Shown one piece after another: positions 48,900 to 62,509 of a stretch of DNA of 64,000 nt. The notes beneath the pieces were generated by a model. It was not told the DNA's origin. It saw only the letters and a list, made by a program, of their open reading frames with translations, and did not search any database. The stretch is from Taenia hydatigena (Eukaryota > Platyhelminthes > Cestoda > Cyclophyllidea > Taeniidae). The DNA lies in assembly GCA_036345935.2 (NCBI GenBank), contig JADWOT020000007.1, positions 5,193,471 through 5,257,470 on the forward strand, given 5' to 3'. A program made the translations under genes and the position numbers. Every line of letters begins with the position of its first letter. Within the stretch, counting starts at the first letter, position 1.

Positions 48900-50880
48900 G
48901 CGGGTGCCTTAAATCATTGACGATCTTTTGTTGCACAAAGAATTGTTATTTGTTTACCTTATTGTGCATGAGAGCTAAGCCATTTTAAAAACCAATGTTT
49001 GTATGCATGCGTTCGCTCCTTCCATGATCGCCTCATGTCTGCTGGGCAAACTATCGCTAAGTTCGAAGACAATCGGCTGATATTGTAAATGAATATGGCT
49101 GAGAGGGACATCATCCAACATTATGATAGATTTGTGCACGAGGGAAATCTAGCATCAGTCTGGCTAAATTGCAAGGTAGAGCACTGACAATTTAGGGTCA
49201 TGGTATGTTGAGGAAGATTTCATTAGAAGGGCAGAGCATGGCAATGATTGACAGATTAAAACGTACTAATCCACAGTCATTTCTTTTGGAGAGAGGTTTC
49301 CAAGTAGCAAGGTGGTATCCGTCAGTCGAACCCAAGCCAGCGTTAGTCCAGATGACCTATTTTTGCAAAATCAGCGAGATAGTCGTCAACGCTGCCGCTA
49401 AAGACGGCCTTTTGGATTGCGCACGTATACCATTTCCATCAGCGCAATTTGACACGGCATTCCTGCTAACCTTGAGGAGCACACCAACCAAAAGGCCGCG
49501 TGAAAGCTGGATTGAATTAAAGGTGTTGCCTCTTCAATCTATCCTCATCCAACCATCATTGTTCGTCTATCCGCTTCCCTTGGCCTAATTTCTCTGCGCA
49601 CCGCGGTTTATCTTCATTTTGATTAAAGTAGGCATCTCGCGGTGGGGTAGAGAGGTACCTGAATCCCCAAACGGTTACCGACTCAAGGGTCAGCATCAGA
49701 GAGGAATACCAAGGAACATCGGTATCTTTTCCTTTGCATCCACGATGATGCAAGAAAATCGCCTAAGGTGGAAAGCAAAGACGAGTGATGTCTGCTCTTG
49801 CAAAACCATCAACAAAGAATGGTGTCTAAAGCCCGCATTAGTCGACATTGGGAGCCACCACGTGGCACGTGCAACTGATCGATTTACACGTGTCAGGCTC
49901 AAAGAGGTCAAGCACACAGCCAACCTCCAGACATGCTTCGCTGCGTGTTATTTTGTCAGTGCTTCCCTTCCACTTCGGTTCCTCCCTGACCCCTTTATCC
50001 GCTGCTTCCGTCGCCTCCATCGGCTTGTCATTCTCAATCCCCCAACTCGACGTTCTCGGGACCTCAAAGGATTACAGCAGACAAATATGGTAGAAATTTG
50101 GGGTAGGTTTTGCTGCCAATCCCTCTTCCTTTCTTTATGCCATCTTCCTTTTCTTCTCTTTTGCTAAATTTGCGTGCGTCATTCTGATAATATCGCATCT
50201 GATATCCAGTGTAAACCAAAAAGAAAAGGAAAGCTGCATTTAGCCTCATTGAGTGTGTTATTTAAAAAAGGAATTTAAATCCCCTCTACCAAGTTGATTT
50301 CTTCATATTTAGCCTAGCCAAATGGCTAGATGAGTGAGTGCTGCACCACGGTCCTATGCGGATCATCCTAGAGTGTCCAATCCCAGCCCCCTTTTCTGAT
50401 TCCCATACCTCTCGCCTCTCATTCTCATAGGTTTGCATCACATCGCCTCTATCTCAGCCACTCCTTCGTCTCCTCCAGCCAATAAGGCATGTTTCGTTGC
50501 GCATACGGGAAAAATATATGTGCTGCTGGTAGCTGTCGTGATGAGAGGCAAGGATTCGTCCAAGCGTATGATTGCGAACACGTACCAACTTGCCTCACAT
50601 CCATGTCTAATTGAGGAAGCGCTGTAGCACGGTACTCAAGACTATGCCTAACTAGATTAAACTAGTTTTTACCGTAATAACACAGAGTGGATAATTCACC
50701 TGAGATAGAATATGGCAGGCTTGGACAAATAGGAAAAGATGCAAGCTGACGCTACCTCATCTTCAGAGGAGCCTTCATGCGTTACCACTCAAGTCAACCA
50801 CAGCATCTTATTTGGTCCGCCTAGTTGACTAGGCACAACTCCATGCCATGTGAATTGAGGCCTTCCCTTTCTTCCTCTTA

Positions 50881-50969
50881 GATATTATGGATCATATTGT
50901 GCGCGCAAGAACTGGGTCTGATGAAGTTCTCGAAATGGAAGGGTGGAGGCACACTTGTTTACCCCTTCT
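50881..50969 (+). pseudogene. Counterpart of the phase-conserved exon (copy 3)
   Basis: This is identical to 21-109. Here the upstream sequence is visible, and it shows remnant B continuing leftward from this exon. Confidence 0.4.
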
Positions 50970-51969
50970 CTCTTACACCCTACTGCGCTCCATCTTTTAT
51001 GCGTGTCTCTGTCTCCCACTACGCTAGATGTACTTTCAAGTATTGCGTCTTGCACTATGGTCCACCGCGTATTCTTCACGCATTTAGCCCACCCTTTCCA
51101 CTTTAGCACCATGAGGATCACATGTTCCTCCGCCTCCTTTACGCATCTCTTAAATTCACCTCCTTCAAACTCAACCTCGAGTCGCTCCCGCCTCCTCCTC
51201 CTCCACCTCCTAGTAAGTCCACTTCACCCCCCACCAATAGCACCTTTGATCATAACATAAGCAAATAATGCCAAGATTCATAGTTTAGGACATGTTGGCA
51301 CAGGCTAGACTAAATGTGACTAAACCGCAATTTACTGAGGACTTAAACTTGTGTCAGCATAGCTTAGCTTGGATTGCCAAACACTTTCCGTTTCCATCTT
51401 TTTTACTGTCCAGCATTGGTCCTACCTCCTACCCCAACACTTACTCCCGCAAAAGCGACTGTGAGCATACTGCTCCGACTTTGCAATTTGCAGGCCGGCG
51501 GAACTCTTACCTTCCCATCTCACTACCAACCCCTTTTTTCGCCTTTTAGAGATTGCCTCAGCCTAACGCTCTACAATGACTAGTAAGAATGCGCCACCCC
51601 TCTTGAGACTACCCACACTCTGTTCACTATGTGCATCGGCTTCTGTTTTACTGCCTGTCCTAAGGTTGCGTTTGTGTGCCATTGCCCACTTCCTATTTTG
51701 TTCTTTTAGAGAGTCCTATTAAATGGGAAACGTGTATGCGTAGATATACTTGAGTGCATCTGATTGTCTTCTTCAAACTTGTCCTTTTAGACGACCGGAT
51801 ATGCGGCTCCATACTTAACGAAGTAGGCTTTCCCTCGGTAAGTGGTTTAATGTCCAATTGGTTTCAACCGACACATCACCAACAATCCAACACCCGCTAA
51901 ATAACTCACAATCACATATCTAACCCCATTTTTGCTTCTGTGACTCTCTACATTATTTCTATCTTTTAG

Positions 51970-52058
51970 ATTAAAGCGAACACCTCGATTTGAGAAAGGG
52001 AGTGTATCAAAGTGCCCAACTTGTGTCGATCGGGGCGAGTCGAAAGGAGGCAAAATAG
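51970..52058 (+). CDS. Exon-like frame flanked by splice signals (copy 3)
   Basis: This is identical to 1111-1199, with the same flanks. Confidence 0.25.
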
Positions 52059-53742
52059 GTAACGCAGGATGTTAACTCGGCGTAAACTTTAATCTCAGGT
52101 GGAGACAATTTGTCTAGTTTATCACTATTATTCTTGGTTATTCATACGAGCACGTAAGAATGGAGTCCTCCAAAAGAGGTGGTGCGTTGTAAACAGCGAT
52201 GGGTAGAGAGTTACAGTAGGAGAGCCAGAGTTCTTTATAAACCGGAGAGCAAATTGGATGAAGAGGGCCGCCTCATTAGTTGTATCTTCGATGAGTATCC
52301 TGCCATTAATATGTGGTCTCCATATAAGGGACAATTTAAAACTATAAATGTTTAGTCATGGTACATCCAATGGGAGTGCGAGAGAAAAGAGCGTTTATAG
52401 TCGCGGATCTGACCGGCACCATTCGCTCATGAGTAATACCTTGTGATTACTGACGCAAGATGTCGGTTATGTCTCGGTCTCGGTTGCGCGCACTTCGTTG
52501 ACCGCTTTGCACTGGATGGATAAGCTGGCCTGTGGATTGAGCTAGATGTCGTGGTCCTTTTTGGTATGCCAAATGCCAATATTTTTTATGAGGGCTATTG
52601 CGCCATTTGTGTAAAAGAGAGTTTCGAGATATCACAGTGGCGAATAGTGGCTTATGTTTCTCAGTTCGATTTTAAGATCGTTTAAACGTTACCTTAAAAC
52701 GAAAATATCGTATTGAAGCATTTTTCTCTTTTGAATCAAACATGTATAATGGCACTTACAAGTTGCTTTCGCATATTTTTGATTATTGATTATAAATATG
52801 CTTGCAATAGCATGTTTAAAAGCATTTCAGATGTGTTTACGCCTAAATTTGTGCAGTTTTGTTATTCGTGCAAAATTTGAGCCAAACGGTTTTAATCTTA
52901 TACGTTCAAAATGATCTGTCAATTTGAAGGTCATTGCTTGATGTATGTGTTTTGTCTGTGGGTACATGCTGCTCCTTACTGATCATGCTAAAGTTAGGAC
53001 CTTGGATAAAGAAGCTTAAGCTTCTGGAAGCTACAGGGAAACTAGGAAAACATTGGTCTCTTTGGTACTCGTGATGGTGTTGAATTGAAGACAAATGTGA
53101 ATGTGTCCGTTTCTGCTGATGCAGCAGATAAGCTTCGGTGGTAATTGAAGGAAACAGGATTTGAAATTGAACCTTCCTGTTTGCAATCCACCTAGACATG
53201 AACATATATCATTTTGCGAGTGCTTTTGATGCACGTTTGGTTCTTGCCGTCTTCAATGTGGATGCTTAATGAGAGAAACCGCAGTTATTCGCCTTTCCTG
53301 TCTTCCCACATTTACATCGTGCCAGTTGTGTCATTCAAGTTGTTCTGCCACTTACTTCGGCAGAACCTATCATGTGCAATTTTGTCATTTTTCAAACTGG
53401 GGCTTGTGCACACTCCTTTCCATCGATGGACTGAATCGCCTCCTCTACGACATCAGCAAGTATGATTTGTAGAAGCATGGGTCGAGGTAGTAACGGTTCT
53501 GTTGGGAACGCGATGCCAATGTGCAGCCCACACTACCCTTAGACTGGCCGTCGATCTGCTGATTTAATTGGTAGGTTTATCATAGAAATTGGTCACCATT
53601 GGGATTGTTTCTCTAGGCAAGAAGACGCGTTTTGGTTCGGAATCCCTTGGCTAAGGTGATACAAGAGCTAGAGTATTGAACTTGGCCACTGTAAACGGAA
53701 ACGAGAGAACACGTGGCGCAGTGCACCAGCCAAATGCCTTCG

Positions 53743-54303
53743 CTGGTAACATTGTTGAAAGTCGGCTAACTGCCGCCTGACGCGGTAGTTCCCACGTTCA
53801 TGACATTGTGGACAGAAAGCACCAGTCGTTAGTGTGAGTTGAGGGCTTGGACATACAGAGGCTGAAACTCGCCCAAATTGTAAGTCCTCATAATCATGAC
53901 ACATCTGTTCGCATTTCATTATATGTTGTACTTTTCTTTTATATAGTTTGATTAGGCATTCCTCCTCGTCATCAAGTGCAGTCTTTAGTACCTGCAGCAG
54001 GTACTGCCGGTCGGATAGAAATCACGCTTTGGTGGCTTACGGCCAACTGCACCTTCGTTAGAGCCACTTCGTACCTATCTGCTTATTGTGTGGCCCACTT
54101 ATTTGCACGGATCTTGAGTGAGCGATTGTTACACTACTGGTGCCCATTAATGATTAGCAAGTCTACTGCATGTGTTCATTAGCCTCTAATCATGCATCTG
54201 GCTGAATTTGTTCATTTTTGCACTTAACCGTGTCTCTTGCTCAGCTTTTCGTCAAATCTGCGAACAACTTTACAGCAATCCGACATCTCTAAAAGTGTGA
54301 ACA
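53743..54303 (+). repeat. Nested inverted repeat P1, left half (copy 3)
   Basis: This is copy 3's equivalent of 8040-8600. It pairs in reverse complement with about 55896-56487. Confidence 0.8.
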
Positions 54304-55895
54304 AATCGCAGCGTGTAGTGTATTGACTGCTTTATTGATGAGTCAAATCGAATTATTGATCAATCAATCACTAAAATCCTTGTTGTCGACTCCCTGATTT
54401 CCTCTATGAGTTACTTTCTCCCATAATTAGCAAAAATACCCATAAGACGACGTCAAACACTAGTAGATGTGCAGTTTTGTTTTCATGGGTAACGTGGTGG
54501 CTGAACCTAGCCAAGATATTTGAGCTGGATGGCGAACAGTTGCGCAACAATGCTATGTAAGCTGAGCGATCTTTGTGTAGCAAATGGCCATGTTCTGATG
54601 CAGACACGAGGCTCGTGCTTCGCAGTCGACGTGGGATGCATTTTATCCAAAAGTGTGTGATCTGCATCCCTTAGAAAGGGGTAGTGAATTAAAGCGCTCA
54701 CCTCCACTCTATTTGCTCCTCGATTTGTTCATTTCAAACAGAGAGGTACTCTCGACGTACTGCTGCCCATTTGAAGATCCTGGTCAATCAATTGCCACAT
54801 TTATCTGTGACTGAATTCTTACCACACAGACTCAGAATGAGGCAGCTTCTGCCTCCTAGCCGCTAGTACCATATCTACTGACCGCTGATTATTTGCTCAT
54901 TTGTTAGGTCGATGAAGACACTTCTAATGGAATCTCCATTTCTCGATTCATTGTGTGGTTGGCAGTAATGATGGAATCAAAATAAAACAATTGTGGTCGA
55001 AAACACTCGCCACGAAGAGAATAAGGCATGAAGGTGTCAGTTTTAGCATCATCGAGAATCGCATGATTCTTCCAAAGCTGTAGAAATCTCGACTAGGCAA
55101 ACGATCTAACTAAATTTCTTGTTCTGCCATCACTATAAAAGGAAAAAGTTAGGGGGTGGTGAGTTTGGCAGACAAGGCAGAAAAACGTCATGTAGGTCGA
55201 TGACTGCCCATCTATTCTTATCTACCAGTCAAGTATTTACATAAAATGTAAAAATGAAAGAATCGTAATGCTTGCTATGCACAAAAATGCAGGCGGGATT
55301 AAATCCACATCTCGTCTAGGTCTCTACGTCCCATCAACTAGTTTTTGGTCGACGGCAAAAGAGCAATACAGGTAAGAAGCTCACTTGGGGGTGATTAGTG
55401 TACCTCCTTCAAGGCAGCAAAAATAACAACGCATCTTAACTGAAAGTCGCATTCATGGGCAATTCAAAATCAATTGTCGCAAGAGGCGTCCTATGAAGAT
55501 AAGCTACATCGAGTATGACGGCTTTGATAAAATTTCAAATCAATTTTGAATGTAAACAATGTAGTATCGTTAACATCCTAAATAGTTCAACCTTCATGGA
55601 CACAATAAAAACCGTCAACTGAATCGAAAACTTGTCTTGTGACTTCACAAAAGTCGACTGAGCATAAAATGCAGACAGATTCTGGAAAAAGAAGGCCTAT
55701 TCAAATTTGGAAGACAGCGACGATTCATTTGCTGAAATATGCTTAACTGATGCACCAGTGCATGATGCATCAACCACTAGTATTATTTAAAAGTAAATAT
55801 TATTTGGATGTAGGTTTTACGTTCCACTGCGGACAATTGCACGGAATGCGACGCTGGTTAATGCATCACCCTTGTCAACGTTCAGTATGTTTCGT

Positions 55896-56487
55896 CAGTT
55901 AACAGTGGTGGCAGAACGTTAAAGCAAGCACTGTGACGACCTCTTCCACTCGTGTCCATTAGAAATTTTTGTATATATGCACTTTAGCAAAAAACGAAAC
56001 AAGTGGCATAGACAGTTGTGAAATTGAGAGAGTTTGACTGAGGGCGTGATTAGAGGCTAATGAGCACAAACACTAGACTTGCTAACATTTAATGGGCACC
56101 ATTAATGACACAAACGCCTACTCAAGATCTGCACAAGCAAGTGTATTACACAAGGGAAGGTAAAAGCAGCTCTAACGAAGGTACAGTCATCCGTAAGTCA
56201 TCCAAGTGTGATTTTAATCCCACCGGCAGTACCTGCCACAGGTATAAAAGCCTACACCTAATGCCGCAGGGGCATACCAAATTAAATTAGATGGATTTAG
56301 AATACATAATGCAATGCAGTGTTAACAGGCGTGCGCATCATTGTACACACAATTTGTCAGGTTCCTTCCTCCACACATCTGCACTCTTAACTTGCACCGA
56401 TGGATTGCGTTATCAGTCTACGACGTCATGTACGCGAAAATTGCCGCACCGTAAGGCATTTAACCATTCACTAACAATTTTACCAAA
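55896..56487 (-). repeat. Nested inverted repeat P1, right half (copy 3)
   Basis: This is copy 3's equivalent of 10240-10830, paired with 53743-54303. Confidence 0.8.
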
Positions 56488-57879
56488 GCAAGCATGGAAC
56501 TGGAACGTTGCGTCAAGTGTGCAGTCATCTTCGTTGTCAGTGGCAAAATTTGGAGTTTAGCTCAGCTGTCACCTCAGGAAAGAGGTTCCGGGCTGGAAGT
56601 GGAGTGATATGCAGAGGACCAATCTCAGTCAAGGTGAAGTTCAATGCTAAACATGCCACCCAAGTCAGTGGATCGACACCAAGCTTAAAGGCGACGTGGG
56701 TTGCATATGGACACAGTGTTCGCAGCATGATCTTTATTACCACGCAATGAATCCAGAGCGTGTGGGGATTCATCCACGGTTGGGGAGATTAAATCGGTCA
56801 TGAGGAGAAGCCAAGGTCAGCAATGAGGAAATATACATGCAAGTAAATTTATGCGACAGCACCACTACTGAAGTGCTGTTTCCAAATTCCGTATGGTAGC
56901 GATTTACTTCTTCTCCTTATTCGCACTTTGACTAAAAGCGGTCTGATTTACCTTCTAGAAGAAAGCAATAGGTGCCCGCAAAAATTATCAGCTTGCCAAA
57001 TAGCACACGATTAGAGCTTCTGGCCATTACACGGAGCATTTGCTTACTCAGGATGATTTCTCGGTAAGCTAGCAAGCACATATTAGCCCAACGGTCGCTA
57101 CCTTCAAATGAGTCGGCAATGATTCACCACATTCGCAGTCACATTTTGAGTCGGACCCCGATGTCATTAAATATAGAGTGGTTCTTACAGATTTAAGGCC
57201 GGTATTGCACTAAGGAGGTGAGCGTTTTAAGTTTGCATGCACTTCCTCTCTCCTCTGTCGCACTTCTTCCAACTCCAGATAAAATGTTCGATGGCTGTTC
57301 AAACTTGTTACTATAGTGAGTTCAAGAGGTTCGCAGGGTCGTGAATTTGATTTTGGCTGCTCACGTGTCACCCGAAATATATGTTTACACATGAACTTAA
57401 CCTACCTACCTAGGGAAATCGTAAGCAACCAGGAGGCATATAAGCGGAAGATAAAGTGGTTCTGCAAGTTGATAACTAAACGCGTCGAAAAGCTGTAGCA
57501 CTGCCAAACCAATGATTAAACGCACAACGCAAACCAATCCTCCAATTTTATTCTTAACACAGACAAAAGAGTTGACCACAAAGTAAAATGTTGACTATCA
57601 CATGTGTTGGTAGCAAATTGTAAATAAACACAATGCTAGGTTGGGAGTAACTTCCACTGGACCAGCGAGAAATATGCGGTAAAGTAAGAAAATCTCACCA
57701 TCGCAAGACGAGCCGGCTGCGATGAAGCAGTTATTCGTTTTAAAGAAAGCACGTTGTCGAAAATTCTTATGGTGAATGCTGCACTTTCAACAGTGTCCTG
57801 TGTCCTGATAAATAATTTACCCTTGCAATCGGAGCATGATGCAGCAACCCAATAAACTCCAGTGAAAGGATCTTACACA

Positions 57880-59655
57880 GCATCAAAGTCTTCATTCAAC
57901 AGCACATATGAAACTGAATGACCCTTTTGCGTGCTCAAATATTCATGCTGTGTCTTACAAAAGGATGCAGCGCCAACATCTAAAGTCCATAACTACGCAA
58001 TAATGAGCGAATCGTGTCCCACGGGCGTTAGCAAGTAGGTCGAATGCCTACGCATTCAGGACAACGCGATTAATTCTTAATGTAGGTCCGTTAGTTGGCG
58101 GATCAACAACTTAGTAAAAGCACCTACTTAACATTGCTTTAATTGTCTGCAATCCAGCCTTAAAATTTGCATTGTTTTATATTTGCCACTCTAATGGGCA
58201 TCGGAACTTCCACTTGGGCTCATTAATATGGCATATCAAGAATTCAGAGTGATTATGGTTGCGGCTGCGGACCGCAAGTCACAAAGCCCATCAAACTTGA
58301 GTTGACGTCCTCTTACTCGAATAACGTATAGAGGGTGTAAAGTAGACCGCTTCAAGGCGAAACCGGTGTTGCCTCATCTCAAAATTGCCTTCATTTGATC
58401 TTCTTTGAAAATTTGGCATTAAATCAGAACATTATTAAGCAGTAAATAACCACGCAATAACAGGTTCTTTAATTTCAAAAAGTCATTCTGCATTCAAACA
58501 GTCGAAAGGACGCTTGCAATTCGATGTCAGTTTATGCGAAACCAAGCTCAGTTCCCTTTCCATATGCGCCTAAGAACAAAGAAGGTAAAAAAAATAGAAC
58601 AAGAAATCGCATGTATTAGTCACTATCATATTTTTTGATTCGAAGGAAAATGTGTTGCTAAAGTGCCAGTACCAAGTACTCTGCGCGCTCACAGAGGCCC
58701 GTGCGATGTTTAATCTTAAATCAAGTTTATTTTGCGCGATGGCCACAGAGCAATACACGAGGGCACCGTTGTGACTAATAAGAGTGCGCGACCGCAGTGT
58801 GATTACATTTGTTCCATACATGTGAGGAATGAGGTTGCGAAGTTAGGAACAAGAAAGCTGTATTTTCATGGCTGCGAAGAAAATGCCAGCAGATTTAGCG
58901 GTCCGCAGGAAAAGCGACAGTCGACCATGTCTTGGCGTAAAATCAAGCATTTAGTTTAACGGACTATTTGGCATACGACATAAGCGAACAACCATGTTTG
59001 CGTTAGGATTGCAATTATTAATTATTATTACTGCTTAAAAAGACTTTTATACTTATACGCAGGAAATAATTTGTGCGATGAAAAGGAGGAATAACTGACC
59101 ATGCTAGGGGAATGGCTCAAATTTGGCCTGTGAGAAGACACCCTTCATAACCAGAAAGGCATGAATCCCATATGCTACTCATCGATTGACAAGCACAAAG
59201 CACCTGCGGTTCTGTTCCGAAACCACTAATTGCATGAACAAAGTGCACGAAATTTAATGTGCATTGCCTTTTAATATCTATTTGGGGAGCTGTCCAACAG
59301 TTCGCAGAATGCCTTCATAGATCAGGTCGTCATGAATATTCTCAAGCGCGGTAGGTTCTACGCCATATGACATGGAGACAAGCCCAGCGAATTATCTCCG
59401 CATAATTGATCATAACTTTGTTCTGTCGCCTGTTGCACCAAATGCGCCATCTACGAGGAAACTTGGAGAAAGGGGGGAAACAAAAGCCGCCCAAGGCTTG
59501 GAACATCTTCTGCATGCAGTCCACATTTGGAAAAGAATGTATCATTTCCCACATCATGCCAGTCACAGCAAGTGTTTGCTCAGGCTTAATAATATCACCT
59601 AGAGCAATTAGGTGTCCACAATTCCGACTTCCTAAATTCGAGTAATCAAGGTCCA
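57880..59655 (+). repeat. Nested inverted repeat P2, outer half (copy 3)
   Basis: This is copy 3's equivalent of 12225-14000. The near-identical 300-bp tract lies at about 59336-59640. Confidence 0.85.
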
Positions 59656-61689
59656 AAATGACACAGTCATAATTAGTAAAACACATTTACCATCAAAAGT
59701 TTTGTGAGTCCTCAATGTTATTTACTTAAACTCATGCCATCTTTGTTCAAGTGCTGGCCAATCATGGCAGTATTACTCGTTATATGCATCTTTTTTTTGC
59801 TACGGAGTGCATTGACCCGTTCATTGCATCAGCCGTTTCGAGATCGAGACACAACTGTAGACAAATGCTAGATGGTTAATCGTCACGAATACCCTTAGCG
59901 AGTATTTAAGGCGGAGTGATAACAATGCATGCTTAAAAATGCGAACAGAAACACATAATTTTCTCAGTGCTGTGGAGTTAGACAATGGACTATCTTTGTT
60001 TGTGGATTGTGGACGCACTTTGTACCGCATACTAACAGGCTGACCAGCGTTTATTTGGACGAATTTTCTGCCTAATTACTGGGAAATCGGGCGGAAACTC
60101 GTCCTTTTCTACTGAAGTAATCCTAGCAAGTAATTAAACGTGGCTTAAATTGCATGAGAGGCTTCATGGCTAAATCACAGCACAATTGTCATGCAATTAA
60201 ATAGCGGCATGGATTCTATTTCTTTGATTTCAAGAATGGAGGGTCCGCTACACCTAAACAACGGCAAACATCTGCTTTAACAAGCGGTGTGGCTAAAAGC
60301 AGACATAGTTCGAATTGCACGTAGAAATTGTTGCACTTTATAGGCGATTGTTGCTTTCTCCCTGTTTTCATCTTACAGCTGACAGATTTGATGTAAAAAG
60401 CCTTACTACCCTCTGAAATCGGTTATGTCAGCATAGTGCGCTAAGCCTCTCTCAATACCACCTGCCATTGAATGGTCTTTAATGTTTCAAGTGTCCCTCT
60501 CTGGAAGGGAAAGTAAACTCTCTGACTGATGGTGGGATTAAAAGAATATCGGATGTCGTCGAGCATGTGCGTCAATAGAAGAAATTGCGCTTGCTCATCA
60601 CCCTATTCTAACCATCCTATGTATTTTAAAGCTAGTCAATTTCATCCACCCGTCAAGATTTAGCATCAGTAAATAGCGAGAACATAACTTCCCGATTTTT
60701 AAACAAGCCTACTTAATCTAAACTTATATGCCAATAATTTTGCCATGCACTCTTAATTCAGCAGTTGGTGAGCCACAGTGGGTAATGACCCAAACAGTCG
60801 AGCTGATGCTTCTCCCTTTATCTTCCTATAGCTTGACAGTGGTCAGACATTCCTAGTAAATCAACATTAACAATTCGTCTATCCCTTTTCAATGCATATT
60901 CAAATCGCCTAGGTCGTAAAAGCGCCGTTATCCTCTTCAGTACAGCCTTGAAGACTATTCAATATACTGTTGAGACCTTTTAAAAAATGACGCTTTTACC
61001 ATGGGCGCAACGTTGGATCAGCACAGAGCCGATTTCCTTAAAATGGGCCTTGTCAGTATAGGCCAGGCAAGGTCAGCGACAGCAAGGTGCGTTTAGGATC
61101 ATCTGTTTACCAGAGCTGTGCAAAGGAACGCTCGCCTCATAATCTGTGCTGGTTTGGCCACCGTTTTGATGTTATGCACACCTGTCCATGATTAGAGTCT
61201 CCTATGCCATCCACTTTGCATTAATTACGCAGCTTTATACCGGCTTTACCAAGGCACATATCACAGGGTGCACCGGAATTTCAATTTGGCAGCGCTTTAA
61301 TTACGACACTACAGAAACTGTTAATAGTATCAGTAGAGATACCATAAAAACACGATAATGCCAACAAAATACATAAATGTGTAAGTTCGTCTGCGGAGCT
61401 GGCTGCTAGGAACTCCACGCATCCTTTCAAACACGTCTAAATAGCACTAGAGAATCTTAGTTTGTTAATAGGCTTTGCCGGTTGGCTGGATATGCGAAGT
61501 GATTAGGACTGGCTGGTGACCTCTTGTCACCTGAGTAGAGCTCATTAGGGTGGTTTACGCCAGATTTTGCGTCGTAATGTCTCAGGTAGGTTTGATTTAT
61601 TCTGCATCCACTGTGAGAATTTATCATTTCTTTGATACGCATATCCTTTGCGAATGTCACTGAAAGTCACCTTTGACTACACTTTTTAG

Positions 61690-61845
61690 GAGGAACCAGC
61701 TAATCCACCACCGAATCAAGACCCTCCGACCCAAGTTCCTGCTATCAACGACAGTGAAAATTACATGAAATATGTGGATGAGGACCTCTGTTTCATGCTT
61801 TTTGTTCATCAAAGTCTTCCGAACCAGTCCCTATATTTTGCCTGA
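61690..61845 (+). CDS. Proline-rich exon-like frame (copy 3)
   Basis: This is the counterpart of 16034-16189, but fully open: 51 codons from the acceptor-like TTTTTAG (AG at 61688-61689) to a TGA at 61843-61845. The frame contains NPPPNQDPPTQVP and NYMKYVDEDLCFMLF. It is not recognised, and an exon of a decayed gene is the best guess. Confidence 0.3.
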   Translation, partial: EEPANPPPNQDPPTQVPAINDSENYMKYVDEDLCFMLFVHQSLPNQSLYFA

Positions 61846-62509
61846 AGCAATCGGTTATTACAACAAAGTAGAAGACTTCTTTCGTGAATTTGCGTCGAAA
61901 GAGTTTCCTGCTGATTCACAAGCTCCCATAACCTGTGCGATCACCACGCCATGTCGCTGTACAAGAAAACCACCGTACATGGTAAGACGATACCAATGCG
62001 ATTTGCAAGTATTGCATACTTCTCCCTCGACTCGTCTCTGGCTGGACGTGTCATCGGATATCCCGTACTTCTCAAGTCAGTGGAATCAATATTTGAGGGC
62101 AATAGGTAGCACTGTAGTGAACACATGTGAGTGATGTGAAAGGGATGCAGAAGAAGGTCAGAGGATGCGGCTGAGCGATTATGACTGCGTCATTTCATAC
62201 CTTGATTACTAGGATTTAGGAAGTCGGAATTGCGGACACCTAATTGCCCTAGGTGATATTATTAAGCCTGAGCAAACACTTGCTGTGACTGGCATGATGT
62301 GGGAAATGATACATTCTTTTCCAAATGTGGACTGCATGCAGAAGACGTTCGAAGCCTTGGGTGGCTTTCGCTTTCCCCTTTTCTCCAAGTTTCCTCGTAG
62401 GTGGCGCATTTGGTGCAACAGGCGACAGAACAAAGTTATGATCAAATATGTGGAGATAATTCGCTGGGCTTGTCTCCATGTCATTTGGCGTAGAACTTAC
62501 TGCGCTTAA
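61772..62509 (+). pseudogene. Broken counterpart of the 223-codon frame (copy 3)
   Basis: This has the same frame and position as 16122-16853 but two in-frame stops: TGA at 62132-62134 (a tryptophan codon in the other copies) and TAG at 62210-62212 (shared with copy 2). The shared TAG predates the copy 2/3 split, and the TGA is private to copy 3. Function is unknown. Confidence 0.4.

Larger units (their letters stand above)
48900..52120 (+). pseudogene. Diverged multi-exon gene remnant B
   Basis: This is the partner of remnant A in the opposite orientation. It starts within the stretch TTTACCTTATTGTGCATGAG (about 48954-48973) that matches 24660-24680 reversed. It carries the YDRFVHEGNLA stretch near 49120, a 127-codon frame at 49205-49588 that includes EIVVNAAA, a 182-codon frame at 49619-50167, and a 64-codon frame at 50433-50627. 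It then runs directly into copy 3 at 50861. Frameshifts separate the pieces, so it too is probably not functional. The upstream part has no second plus-strand copy in the window because copy 1 starts at the window edge. Confidence 0.5.
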
